Assembly: GCA_941918925.1 (NCBI GenBank)
Contig: OW799236.1
Span: 65,124,685-65,188,684 of the forward strand
Direction: 5' to 3'
Length of the DNA: 64,000 nucleotides
DNA from: Phyto melanocephala
Taxonomy: Eukaryota; Arthropoda; Insecta; Diptera; Rhinophoridae
The position numbers were made by a program, and so were the translations under genes. Positions 45,237 through 56,424 of this stretch are shown piece after piece (position 1 is the stretch's first letter; each line of letters starts with the position of its first letter). The notes beneath the pieces are model-generated. The model was given only the letters and a program-made list of their open reading frames with translations. It was not told the origin of the DNA and did not search any database.

Positions 45237-45559
45237 TATAATATATAATATCAGAGTCATGCTGAAGCTATTAAAAATATTGCTAATGCTGCTAACCAAA
45301 ATTATTCTATAATTGTTTTTGGAGACTTTAATATGCCTTTGTTATCATGGACTTTCTCATCTGGTGATGGCTATTTTATTCCGTCAACGACAAATATGTA
45401 TTTTAGGGAATTGGTAAACACTCTAATGGATCTTAATCTTTATCAGCTAAATGGTATTCACAACACAAATTTTAGACTACTAGATTAACTACAACATATT
45501 TACTGAACTTTTAAATAACACAAGCTGGGCGAATTTGCTTTGTCAAACCAATTTAATTA

Positions 45560-46593
45560 GTAATTCGAAAACGTCCACAGAAAAAATAAATATGAATTTC
45601 AATTACGAAATTGAAATTATTAATATTAAAATTGTTTGTTTTTGCTACAATAATCAAAATGATGCTATTAATTCAATAAAAATTAAAAGTTCTAATTGAA
45701 CAAATATTGCAGAAAATATCAATTAAAACAGTACTAAAAAATTATTTAATGATAATTTCCCTAGTTTTTAATAATGAAACTTGCGATTTATATAAATAAA
45801 GCATTGATTGTATCAACAATTTTATTTATTTAAACTGTTCTAAATAAAATTACCTAAAAAGGAACAAACAATGTTAATAATATTTTTTTCTTAACAGAAA
45901 TATGTATGTACATATGAAACTATATTTTTATTTACATTTCATTACTAACATATAAGTATGTGACCTTCTCCGAGAAAATGGACCTAGTGTGTGAAAATGA
46001 AGTTTTGAGTTTTGAAGTTTTCAGTTGGGAGATGCGATTTGGTGTGGTTAATTATGATTGCGTGCCGACTTTGGTGACGTCATGCCTATGTAGTGACGTC
46101 TTTTTTTTCGCTTTAGGTGTGACAATACCTTTGCTATTGTTGCTGCTCTGTTTGTTCTGATCTCGATACTTGATTCTTAAGCCGCAACCAGTGACCGACG
46201 CAACAACGTTTTTATCGAGTAAATAAATTTCTATCATAATTCTAACTCATTTATTCTTATTCTACACACTTTTAGGTACCAGAATCCACTGTTAAGTCCA
46301 AACCCGTTTTTCGATACACTAGGTCCATTTTTATAAAAAAAAATTAAGTATTAAATGTAGGGTTCTTCAAGTACACATACTATACCATGTCAAACGCCGA
46401 ATTTCCGAAAATATTTGGTAGCATCAACGATCTGGAAATAATTAAATATTTATCGGTAAAAAGGCTTGATCAGGCAGAGTGAAAAATTCAACTGACTTAC
46501 CTAAAAAAAAAAAAAAATGAGAATCTTGAAATTACAAGAACACATTTAGAATTAAACATTTGTTATATTTAAAACAAGACATATTTATTGTAT
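45560..46593. other. AT-rich stretch, no gene recognised
   Basis: Short frames near 45960-46240 are less AT-rich than the background, and 'gaaaatggacctagtgt' at about 45976 has an inverted partner 'acactaggtccatttt' at 46316-46331, so 45975-46331 may be a small TIR element (about 357 bp). No protein match. Confidence 0.45.
45975..46332. mobile_element. Possible TIR element (GAAAATGGACCTAGTGT ends)
   Basis: Left AAAATGGACCTAGTGTG and right complement AAAATGGACCTAGTGTA agree over about 16 bases. The interior is relatively GC-rich with no recognised coding. Left AT-rich flank and right 'tataaaaaaa' flank show no obvious duplication. Confidence 0.5.
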
Positions 46594-46711
46594 GTGTGCA
46601 CCAGGGATGGAAATTATGGCACAATTGTACTTTTTATGGTACATTTTTGACCTTGTTGGTACCGTGGTACTACAGCGAGCTACTTGGTACAATTTAAAAA
46701 TATGCTGTTGC

Positions 46712-46834
46712 TAAAGCGAATTCATGTATCAGGTGGTGTCAAGTTTGCAACAACAAAATCTGCCTAGTACTTTTTTTCTTTCTTACAAAATTAACCTGTT
46801 AATTTGGCACCACCTGGTACATGAATTCGCCTTG
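46712..46834. mobile_element. Small MITE inside the hAT-type element
   Basis: The left arm GCGAATTCATGTATCAGGTG then GTGTCAA and the right arm TTGGCACCACCTGGTACATG then AATTCGC are inverted copies with few mismatches, around a roughly 60-bp core. Ends resemble the short element at 9270-9346. Confidence 0.65.
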
Positions 46835-47019
46835 GCTGATGTTATATGTATTTTATTTTACTTATGATGAAGTACTAAAATGGTTCGATAAGTTTACTCC
46901 AGAAAAAATCTATTATCGGAGAAACAAAATCAATAGTATCTCTTCTCTTTGTTTCCTATGGAACAAACAAACTTTGAAGCAATAAATAGCACTGCACTGC
47001 AAAAAATCATTTTTTGTCT

Positions 47020-47325
47020 TCCCATTTAATAAAACTATGTGGATTTTGACGCGCTGAACTCAAATCCGTTGTCTGTTTTCTTCCATCAGATCGGGATTTT
47101 TTTATCGGCGTGGCAAATTTTTCGCCCTAAATTAGTCAGGTACGGAGACTTATTTAATCCTAACTCGATAACCAGGCAATTTTTCTCTATCTTTTATCGT
47201 TTTGGAGATATTTAAAAATTAATGGAGAAAAAAAATTGTTCGTGCAAAATTCGTAATATTTTTCAATTTAAAAATGGAATTTAAAAAAAATATAAAGCAA
47301 ATATTCAACATTTTAAAATTTTAGG
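47020..47325 (+). repeat. Left arm of a long inverted repeat
   Basis: From 'ccatttaataaaactatgtg' through 'gcgctgaactcaaatccgtt', 'cagatcgggattttttta', 'aggtacggagac' and 'ctcgataaccagg' to 'aatattcaacattttaaaat'. Each block has an inverted partner in the right arm, in order. Confidence 0.85.
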
Positions 47326-47339
47326 TTAAATAGTGTATA

Positions 47340-48554
47340 GAAAGGCTTCACCATCCTTGTTCATTGCTTTGACAAAATTTTTCATTAGGCCTAGCTTTAT
47401 ATGAAGAGAAGGCAGAAGAGTTTGTTCTTTTTTAAATTAAAGGCTCTTCTGCTGCATTTTTCTCTCCTGGAATAAATTTTACTCTTTTCGGCCAAATTTT
47501 AACATTGTAGTGTTTTTCTTTAGCGCGGCTATCCCATCCACATAAGAAGCTTAGTATATCCACTTTGCAATCCATTTAACATTGCTACGACTTTCAAATC
47601 TGCAGATTCCATGAGTAATGTGAATATTTAATTTTTTATAGTATCATCTTCATGCTACAATAGTTTTCTTTCATATTTCTAGCACACGCGAGTGGGACCG
47701 ATGGAAATTTGTTGCCATTGTGAAGTAAAACGGCTTTCAAACTTGTCTTGGATGAATCAATAAAAAGCCGCCAATCTTTAGATTTATTACTGAAACACAG
47801 TTGTCGCAAAAGTCCATCAGCATTATCACAAAATACCAAACCTTCCTCTTTCCTGAAATACCTCAAAAAAGGTTGTTTTTTATTTCGAAAGTATGAGACG
47901 TTTTGCACCAAATTCCATTCTTTTAATTGGGATGCAAGAAGCTCAGACTTATTTTTTGAGAGCCCTAATTTACGAACTAAGTTATTTATATCAGTTTAAT
48001 TCGGAAAATAAGGTTTACTCGTTGGACTTCCAAATGAATGCAAAGAAACACCCATGCTGGCGTAAGTGGATTCCGTTGCTGCGGAAACCCCATCTTCTTC
48101 ATCGTCTGTAAGAGGCAATGGAGGTAAAAATTTACTTGTAAACTGATAAACTGGTTGTTTGACGCATTAAGTATTTGGATATGTAACTTTATTTTTTCGT
48201 AAACCCACGTGTTTTAGTATGGCAAAAGTAGCAATCATTTTGATGATTTTGTGGTTCACTCCAAATCGCTGGTTTCATAAACGGCAAAGACTTATGACTT
48301 CCTTTTAACCAACCTCTTTAAGACTTACCACAGCTACTACAACATATTTTCGGCAGCCAATTTTTATGTCTATCATCGATAGGCAACCCAAAATAACGGC
48401 GATAAGCATTTTTAATCTTGGAAGATATTGTCTCCCGTTGAGTTAGATCGCCACATACGTAACAAAATAAATTTGGAGATTTGTTACAAATCCTTGACAT
48501 TTTGTAATATAAAAGAGTTTGTGGATTCTTTAATTGCTTTATTTCTTTACACAA
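47340..48554 (-). pseudogene. Relic of an uncharacterised arthropod repeat gene family (Cys-rich N-terminus)
   Basis: Read on the minus strand: FCYVCGDLTQRETISSKIKN then AYRRYFGLPIDDRHKNWLPK and ICCSSCGKS (about 48495-48318), a CxxC...CxxC zinc-binding-like module; then broken frames with NLVQNVSYFRNKKQPFLRYF, EEGLVFCDNADGLLRQL, DWRLFIDSSKTSLKAVLLHN and GNKFPSVPLA (47920-47680), and LPSLHIKLGLMKNFVKAMNK (about 47420-47370). From memory this order of blocks matches high-copy uncharacterised proteins of aphids, ants, flies and Hydra. I know no assigned function, and no transposase motif was visible to me. Multiple shifts and stops. It lies exactly between the two long inverted arms. Confidence 0.7.
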
Positions 48555-48911
48555 TAACGAAGAACGCTATAAGATCTATTTACTGTTGCCGATTTTAACC
48601 GCAAGATATTCAAATTAAAAGTGACTAACTTATTGCCCATTAGCTTCTATATATACAATAAATACCAGAATCTACCCTAATGTTCTTAATTTGAAATCAC
48701 AGGTAATTGAAAAATACTGTTATAAATATTAATTCCAACAACTATGAAAAATATCGTTGTACTTTAGTTCCATTACCTGCTCACCTAACGAAAAGTTACA
48801 TATATCGTATGCATGGCTGGTTGCATTACAATATCGGGTACCTGCGGTAAATTGACAATAAAATCTACACTATTTTACCTATTTTTATGGTTTATGGCTT
48901 TTTTTTATCTC

Positions 48912-49281
48912 AGAAAAAATTTTAAAATATTGAATATTTGCTTTATATTTTTTTAAATTCCATTTTTAAATTGAAAAATATTACGAATTTTGCACGAAAA
49001 ATTTTTTTTTTCTCCATTAGTTTCTAAATAACTCCAAAACGATAAAAGATAGAGAAAAATTGTATTCCGCTAAAATAAACACATTTTGTGGTGTTTTATT
49101 TTTGAAAATCGGATGACTGGTTCTCGAGTTAGGATTAAATATGTGTCCGTACCTGACTAATTTAGGGGGGAAAATTTGCCACGTCCATAAAAAAAAATCC
49201 CGATCTGATAGGAAAAAACCGACAACGGATTTGAGTTCAGCGCATCAAAATCCATATAGTCTACATAATTTTATTTAATGG
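48912..49281 (-). repeat. Right arm of a long inverted repeat
   Basis: Reverse complement of 47020-47325 with moderate divergence and about 40 extra bases ('attccgctaaaataaacaca' and following). Arms outside the gene relic define an inner unit of roughly 46990-49305, bounded by GCACTGCACTGCAAAAAATC on the left and GATTTTGCTGCTGAGCAGTG on the right. Confidence 0.82.
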
Positions 49282-49912
49282 AGGATTTTGCTGCTGAGCA
49301 GTGTAATCAGTACAGAGCACTAGCAGATGTGATTGAATTTGAGATCACTCAAAAATTCATATATTTCATATTTTTGGTCTAAAGTATCACAGATGAAAAA
49401 TGAATTAAATGAGTCGATGTTCCCAGATATTTCAAGAATTGTAAGAGGAAGTCTGTCTATTCCACTTCCTCGGTCAACGTCGAACCAGGTTTTTCTTTTC
49501 AAAACCTAATTAAAACAAAGGAAAGAAATAGACTACACGTTTCTACTGTTTCAAATTTGATACAAACAAAAGATTTATTGAAGTCAACAAATTATTGTTG
49601 CTTTAATTTTAAAATAACAGAAAATTTATTACCTAAATAAAATAAAAAAAAATAAATAAATAAAATTTGTTAAATAGCCAATCTCTATGAATATTTAATA
49701 TTTTTTATTGTATACTGTTTTTTTTACACATTTTTTAAGTTTCTGTTTCTTTTTTTTATTGTATACTTCTGATTTTTTATAAAAGTTTTTTGTTAAGTTT
49801 ATGTTTTTATTAATAAATATTAAAAAATGGTACCGTAATGGCCTAAAAAGTACATTTTGTTTTCATACTTTGCATAAAATCATAAAAGCCATTTTCCTTC
49901 CCTGGTGTGCCC

Positions 49913-50426
49913 TTAAGCTAAGCGCACAATTGCGACGAAACGACGAATTTCGTTCAACACGACGAAAATTCGCTGTGTAAGTTCGTCGTATGAAACACAA
50001 TAACTTCGAAAGAATAACATCTTTTATTAAATTATATCAAATGAGATAATCTGAAAAATGTCAAAATGCATGGAAATTTGCTTAATTCAGATTGATTTCG
50101 GGCAAATATATAAAATTACCTTATCTGGCTTCAGTCGAAATGAGCGATTACGAAACTGTTATGATGTGAATCTCTACATGCAAATAAACTATAAAAACGA
50201 TGAAAAATTTCTCATTACCTTTATGTTCTGCTAACTCAAAAAAGACATCGTAGGCTGTTGATTAACATAAAGGAACAGTTAATATTTTTTATTAAAAAAT
50301 ATAAAATGTATAAAATGTATACATAAAGAGTGTCTCAGGAAGAATACACTTTTGAAGTTTAGTTCAATTTTCTTTGTGCAAAATAGAACTCTGAAATTTA
50401 GCATATCTTTATTCCGATTCTTAAAA
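49913..50426. other. AT-rich stretch, no gene recognised
   Basis: A compact self-complementary zone at about 49932-49995 (cgacgaaacgacgaatttcg... ttcgtcgtatg) may be the end of an element. 'gtgtctcaggaagaatacac' near 50332 may be the end of the element holding the fragment at 50427. Confidence 0.4.
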
Positions 50427-50507
50427 ATGGATCGTATTACAAAACAACAGCGCGTTATAATCGTGAAAGCTTTTTACAAAAGTTATGCTGCGACTGCTCG
50501 CAAAATA
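50427..50507 (+). pseudogene. Mariner-type transposase N-terminal fragment
   Basis: ATG opens MDRITKQQRVIIVKAFYKSY followed by AATARKI, the helix-turn-helix start of a mariner-like (DUF4817-type) transposase as I remember it. The gene stops being recognisable after 27 codons, so it is a 5' fragment. Confidence 0.55.
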
Positions 50508-52639
50508 ATTAATTGCTATATATGAAACTAATATTTTGTTACCACAGTATGAGATATCAATTCAGCCACTTAAGCTATAAAATTGGGACAAAACAAGTAC
50601 TAACTTTTTTATACATTTAAGTGGTAAATCTTTATAATAAAAAATTTTCAAGGTCTCAACTTATTAAATGGTTAAAAAATTTAGATGGCTCTTTCCGATA
50701 TAGGTAAGTATATAGTTAGAACAGCATATTCGTAGATTGTATGTATTGAAAAAATCATGTTTAAAAATTTTTCTCCATTTAAAAAATTAAACAAAAACAA
50801 ACAGTTGAACAAAAGCACTGTGTTCGCGAAACTGTCATTATTTCGTTTCTAATCGGTTAAGTAAAATTTAAAAAAAATATATTTTTCACCCCCTAAATCG
50901 TTGGGTTGCTTAATATATTTTGTCATAACTTGAAAACGTGTTCTACGATTTTAATGGCAAGAGGATCAGAAGATGCACCGGAAAATTCTGCTTAAACTAA
51001 CCAAACACATTTATTTTCTATCCATTACTATTTCGGAGTTATCAAAAATTTAAGGGCGAAAAAAAAAATTTCCTGCAAAATTCGTCAAACTTTTTGTTTT
51101 CAAAATGCAATAAAAAACTTAAATAACCAAATAATTTGAATTTTTAAGATTTTTCCAAAAGCCACATTCCTAAGGAATGAAAGACGGTATAAATAGTAAA
51201 ACTCAATTAACAAATGTTGATTTTAAAGGTTTAAACTCATTCTTGACAGACTGTGTGTACATGCATACAAAGGCTCTTATAAAACAGTATTTTTTTTTTT
51301 GTGAAAAAAGTCTTTACTATATTTATTTTATATAATTTAATACTTAATAAACGGAAAAGTTAAACTAATAAAAATTCCTTAATAATTATTATGTCGTATG
51401 TATATCCTTATTAGCTGCATAATCGGTGTCAGGAAGAAGAAGTGTGATGGTTTCTAATGAAAAAGCTTTTAATTAATCCGTTATATTTGCGTACTGCAGC
51501 TTATAAAAGGGTCACTGCTCAGAAATAACCTATTCAAGACATCTCGATTTGTATCGCTTTTGCTGAATTTCCTCGAATAATTCGTACGATATAATCGTAA
51601 GTGCTTATTTCTGGCTTCGACAGCTTCTTCTGACATTTGGATACCTGGGTGCCCATGTATTTTTTATGTACCTGTATTTATTTGTTCTAAACTTATTTTT
51701 GTGATTAATGCTTTTAATAATTATTCTTATTAGGTAAGTATATTTACTTTTTTAACAAATAATGTTTTGTAGAGCAGGTGTATAAAATATCCTTTATGGG
51801 GATGTGTGTGACATTCCCTTATAACTATTATCGACAATAAAGAATTTTTCAAATTTGTAATTAAAGACAGGTATTAACATTGTGAAGTGTTAAAAGTGAT
51901 GTGAATAACAGTTGAAATCAATCATTCAAAATACATAAAAGTTTATGACGATATAAATGTATAAAAAAAAGTGCCTGATGTGCAAAATTTGAAGAAATGT
52001 GAAAATTTAAAAAAAATCGTCAAAAATAATGGCGCAAACTTGCGCACACTTTTTTTTTGTTCCTAAAATTAGAGATTCCAAATTTTATTGTGGTATCAAA
52101 CATAATTCGTAAATGCTAACCTCACTTTTAAAAACCTCTTCTTTTTCTTTTTTTGCAAAAAAAGTGTATAATTTTTTTTTTTGTTTTTAGCTTTTTAACG
52201 AATTGTTTCAACATGAATATGCAACATATTTAAAATTTTTTTTATTTTTTTTATAATTTTTGATCAAACCTTTCAGCAAAAAAAAAAATGATTGTTAAAC
52301 CTTTATTCGTTTAGCCGCAAAAAAAATATAATATAAACATCCAGAAACCGAAAAAAACATTTAAATCTCATAGAATTTTCTTCACTTTCCTGACTTTAGC
52401 AGGGTCTCAGAGGTACAAATCACAACTAAAAGTCTTCAAAATTTACAATATAATGTAAAATATTGTTGTATGTCGAGCTGCGTACTTAGTTCTTAAGATT
52501 TCTTAAAATTCAGTTTTGCCTTTTTCAGCTTTTCAGGCCAAATACGTTGTGACGTTTTATACAATTTAGCTGACTAAAAAAAATTTATTGTTTACCATGT
52601 GCTAATATTTACATCAAAATCAGACTAAACATTTTCAAG
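50508..52639. other. AT-rich stretch, largely unassigned
   Basis: A zone near 50880-51160 ('ttcggagttatcaaaaattt', 'cctgcaaaattcgtcaaac') resembles the long inverted arms at 47020/48912 in layout (a Lys-coded A run, 'caaaattcgt') and may be a diverged relative. No gene recognised. Confidence 0.4.
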
Positions 52640-52845
52640 TTATGATGACATGCATCAGCATAACCGCCTTGTTTTTTGCGAAATATTAGGCATGTCCATA
52701 AAAAAACTGAGCCCAATAAAAAAAAGAACATAAAACGGGTTTGAATAATGCGCGTTAAAATCTCTATGATCCACATATTTATGTTTAACTGCGGGCAATT
52801 TTTTTTTTGTTGCAAACCAGTGTTACTGTTTAACTCTTTTTTTTT
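52640..52845. repeat. Diverged relative of the long-inverted-repeat unit end
   Basis: 'aggcatgtccataaaaaaac', 'aatgcgcgttaaaatctcta', 'tgatccacatatttatgttt', 'gttgcaaaccagtgttac' follow the same order as 49180-49310 ('cacgtccataaaaaaaaatc', 'cagcgcatcaaaatccatat', 'agtctacataattttattta', 'gctgctgagcagtgtaat'). A minus-strand frame across it has no motif. Confidence 0.45.
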
Positions 52846-53314
52846 GTTTTTTATTTTTTGCTGGTGACACAAAAAATGCTTTATCCTTAATATAGTTTAC
52901 AGTATCAAAAAAAGGATAACCTAAAAAATCAAACTATTAATTGTATTCAATTTTCTTTTTCCTTTAACAACTTTACCTGTTCTTTTTTAAAGCATAAAAT
53001 AAACATAATTGGATGCATTGAATAGAATGGAAGCAACAACAAAAATTTAAATGCGAATGGCAATTACTTAGGCAAATGCAATTGTAAATATCTTTCGATT
53101 CTATTGTTACCTTAACGAGCAAAAAAACTTTTTTTTTTTGATGTAGGTTGTGGTCAGCCCTTAAACACAACATTCTATTATTGTATAACCTTTTCATGGA
53201 ATTGTTGGGTTACCAGGATTTTATATTTTATTTCGCAAATTGTGTTGTTAGGGTGATATATAAAACTAAGGAAAAAATAGTATGTACAAGTTAGAAATAT
53301 TTTTCCAATTACAC
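52846..53314. other. AT-rich stretch, nothing recognised
   Basis: No gene or element edge identified. Confidence 0.5.
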
Positions 53315-54297
53315 AGAAAAAAATGTGACTTAAAATATTTAATAAATTTATTATTTAATTTGTTCTTTTCATTCTAATAAAATTTTTAATTTATTGTATC
53401 AATTTTGTTAATTAGTATTAAATGTTTTTGAAAAGTAAAGGATTTTTGTTCTCTTTAAAAAAATAAAAAATTAAAATTACGACAGTCAACAAAAATAAAC
53501 CTATTTCTTTGTAAAACTTAGATTTTTTAAAGATTATTTTAATGAATAATTGAGTGTCAGAAATAATTATTCCTTAATTTTTTTTTTAATTAATCAATTA
53601 ATTGATTAATTTGTAAATTGATTGTATTATATTTTAAATTAGTTTAAACTATTTTTTATTTGATATTAAATTTTTTGAAAAACTTGAAAATTTCCGCAGT
53701 TAAAAATTATATTGAAAAACATATGTTTCCAAGATTTAATTTTCAAGGATAAATTTATTAAAATTTTGGTTAATTATGTAAAATAGGGAGGTGAATATTA
53801 AAAAAAGTGGCGAATCAACAAACTGTTTTAGTAAGTACATACAAAGCTAAAAAAAACAGATTTTGTGACTGAATGTGACTAAAGTCCTTGCAGCCTTATA
53901 TATTTTACTGAATATTAATAATACAAAGATTCGAATTCCTCTTTTCCCTTTGATAACGATTTTTTAACGGTAAAACTTCTTTGTAGCTAACTCGAGGATG
54001 CATCCATCCCTTTAACTTTTGAAAATATTACGTTTGATTATGCCACCAGTTACTAAATATGTTATTTTGTATGTATTATTTATTTCAAATATAGGCGTTA
54101 TTAAATAGATTTAAACAATTTTTTTAAATCATAGAAGTTTTAATAAATTTTTTAATGCGAGTTTAATTGATACTTTTCACAATTTTTTCTAATTAAATAA
54201 ATATTTAATTAAAAGTAAAATTTTGATGATTGGAGCAAAATCAAATAACATTTTAATTAATAATATAATTGAAATTCATATTTATTTTTCTGTGTAC
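53315..54297. mobile_element. Element with CACAGAAAAA/TTTTTCTGTG ends
   Basis: Left 'acacagaaaaaaatgtgac' and right 'atttatttttctgtgta' are inverted ends, next to TA-type flanks. The 3' part ('tttaattgatacttttcaca', 'ggagcaaaatcaaata', 'aaattcatattta') recurs at 54298-54478 and 57830-58020. Very AT-rich and non-coding. Confidence 0.5.
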
Positions 54298-54478
54298 TTT
54301 AATTAATTTTTAATATGGGTTTAATTGATAGTTTTCCGATATTTTTCTTATTAAAACTATTACTTTTTATTTAATTAATAGTATCATTTTAAAAACTGAT
54401 GCAAAATCAAATAATATTTCAATTAACGATATTAATTTCGTAATTTTAATTCATATTTTTTTATTTATATCTGTGTAT
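54298..54478. repeat. Second, tandem copy of the CTGTG-ended repeat 3' part
   Basis: 'ggtttaattgatagttttcc', 'atttaattaatagtatca', 'tgcaaaatcaaataatattt', 'attcatattttttta' and 'tctgtgta' repeat the order of 54160-54297. Confidence 0.6.
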
Positions 54479-55500
54479 GTATGAACATAGCTGTTAACAA
54501 ATGTGTAATATTATAAAATTTTTTAGCGGTATGTAGATGTGTCGAAAATCAAAAATGATTCTCTAGTCCGATACTTTTAAGCCCAGTCTTTTTATTCGTA
54601 AAAATTCCATTTGTTTATTTTCTATAAGAACATACGACAGCAACAAAGTTTTTGTAATAATTTCTTTAATTTGCCTCATGTTACTTCAAATATGTCCTGT
54701 AGTTCCTATTACACATTCGAGCTACCTTTATTGTATATTGGCTGGTTTTCTAACACGCTTCTGGCTTCAATCATTGACCGTTCTAGTGATGTCGCGTGGC
54801 TATACCCGAGTGTATAACCAATTCAGCACTATTTCTGCGTATTTCTATTTAAATCGGCATTTGTTTGTTAGAAAACTATAGATCTCCAATGCGTTTATTA
54901 ACTCTCAAATAATAAATTTTCCATATACATATTATTACGTGTATACCTTTTATAAACGTTGGCTTATTTCCTTTAAATACCCTTTGAGTTCTTTTATTGC
55001 AATCAAAAACAATTGAAATTCGTTATAAAATTAAGAGCACTTTATTTATTTAAATACACTCAGATATTGTTTTTATATCACTTTACTTATTGTTATACAC
55101 CTTTATTGTCAAACTCACTTTGACACACACAAGCTCTACTCTTATACTGATCATGTTTGCTGTGTTGTTCGGCTATTTATAGTTACATTCGACAAAGTTC
55201 TCGTATGTACACACTAGTTCATTCGAAAACCTTTACATTTAAATTAAGACGTAATGTTAATCTTAAGTAATATGCAGGAATAATAAAAGTGCCTAAGAGT
55301 ATGCTGCACATAATAACTCACCTCGGCTAAACACAACTTAACATCACGTTCGAACAGCCAGCGAAATAAACTAATGCAAACAAAACTACTGTACCTTAAA
55401 CTACTGTAAATATAACTAAAATAAAATTATAATGTAAATTAAGCTATTCAAAATAAATCTGTAACAATATAAACACACACTTGAATAAAAATCTTAATTA
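54479..55500. other. AT-rich stretch, nothing recognised
   Basis: Two overlapping short frames near 54611-54881 lack motifs. Confidence 0.45.
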
Positions 55501-55590
55501 TAGCCGTTACTCATTCAAATAAAAATATTTTTTTTATTTAATAATCTTAATTCCGTAATTGGAACTCATAACTTTTTCTGTGTACATTCA
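55501..55590. repeat. Fragment of the CTGTG-ended repeat
   Basis: 'aataatcttaattccgtaat' then 'aactcataactttttctgtg' and 'tacattc' match the 3' end of the family at 54420-54478. Confidence 0.5.
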
Positions 55591-56302
55591 TATTCAATTT
55601 ATGACCAGAAAGAGCAACATGGTATTATATAACTAGTCAAAGGTAAATGTTATTAAACTGACTTTTTTTAAAAGAAAAGGAAAACGGGAATCAATTGCAT
55701 TTAAAAAATTTTCGGAAAATTTTTATTAATATTGTAACGATTCCATTTTTGGAATTTAATTAAAATAAATCAATTATATTATAGTAAATTAATTAAAAAT
55801 CATGAACCACTGACCGCCCATATCATTTTCTATTTTTGTTCATTAAGTACTTTAGTTAATTTAGTATTTTACTCAAACTAAGGCGTACCAAAACTGTGCT
55901 CACCTCTGTTGCAATTAATAAAGCACTTTTAACAAAATGGCATTTTAATGTCCTTTTGATAATTTTTATTCTAGTCTATGCACGTTTTTTATTGAATTTC
56001 TATTTGATGATACTGTTATGTATTTACTCTCATACAAAGAAATATGTGTATACATGTGAACGTTTGATATTGTCCAATCATTCCACTTATATAGTTTCGT
56101 CTGGCAAAAATTGCATTTGTATTTCTCTATGATTCGAATATTAAGTTAAGTTTTATTGTTGTATTTTGTAGTTAATAAAAAAAATTACAAAATTATTGTT
56201 AGGAATTTTTATCAATTGTTTTTTTTTTTTTGCATTGAGCTTGAGATCACTTTTTTATAACAAATAGTTTTAATTTTATTTTCCAATATTTCGCTACCAC
56301 AT
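55591..56302. other. AT-rich stretch, nothing recognised
   Basis: The 78-codon frame at 55896-56132 is hydrophobic and unrecognised; probably chance. Confidence 0.45.
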
Positions 56303-56424
56303 TGGGTAGCTTCTTTAGGGAAATTATAAACAATTATAAAAAATTAACAATGTGAAAATTATATGTAAGTTAATTTATTATTTATTGTTAATTGTTTATA
56401 ATTTCCCTGAAGAAGCTACCCAAA
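56303..56424. repeat. Perfect-looking hairpin, ~40-bp arms
   Basis: 'tgggtagcttctttagggaa' plus 'attataaacaatta' on the left pairs with 'taattgtttataatttccct' plus 'gaagaagctaccca' on the right, around a spacer of about 40 bp. Possibly a minimal MITE. Confidence 0.75.

Larger units (their letters stand above)
44391..45485 (+). pseudogene. LINE apurinic-type endonuclease relic, split by a Helitron
   Basis: The + strand reads KIYQNVRGINTKLSGPFNSC (near 44499-44558), IIVFTETWLVENVL (near 44577-44618), YQIFRRYRGYNIRGGRVLIA (44643-44702), then, after a shift, FITSSYIPPRGR (44798-44833). A Helitron occupies 44849-45236. The frame resumes with YQSHAEAIKNIANAANQNYS, the endonuclease signature GDFNMPLLSW (45321-45350), and LMDLNLYQLNGIHNTNFRLL-D ending at a stop by 45485. 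These are the E, D-N and related blocks of APE-type LINE endonucleases. RT is not found downstream. Stops and shifts make it non-functional. Confidence 0.78.
46602..49904. mobile_element. hAT-type element with 8-bp target duplication, composite
   Basis: Left end CAGGGATGGAAAT; right complement CAGGGAAGGAAAAT; both subterminal zones have GTACTTTTTA and GGTACC motifs. The flanks GTGTGCAC (46594-46601) and GTGTGCCC (49905-49912) match in 7 of 8 bases, the duplication length of hAT elements. Length 3303 bp. Inside are a small palindrome (46712-46834), long inverted arms (47020-47325 and 48912-49281) and a minus-strand gene relic. No hAT transposase was recognised, so mobilisation would have needed another copy. 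Confidence 0.75.
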
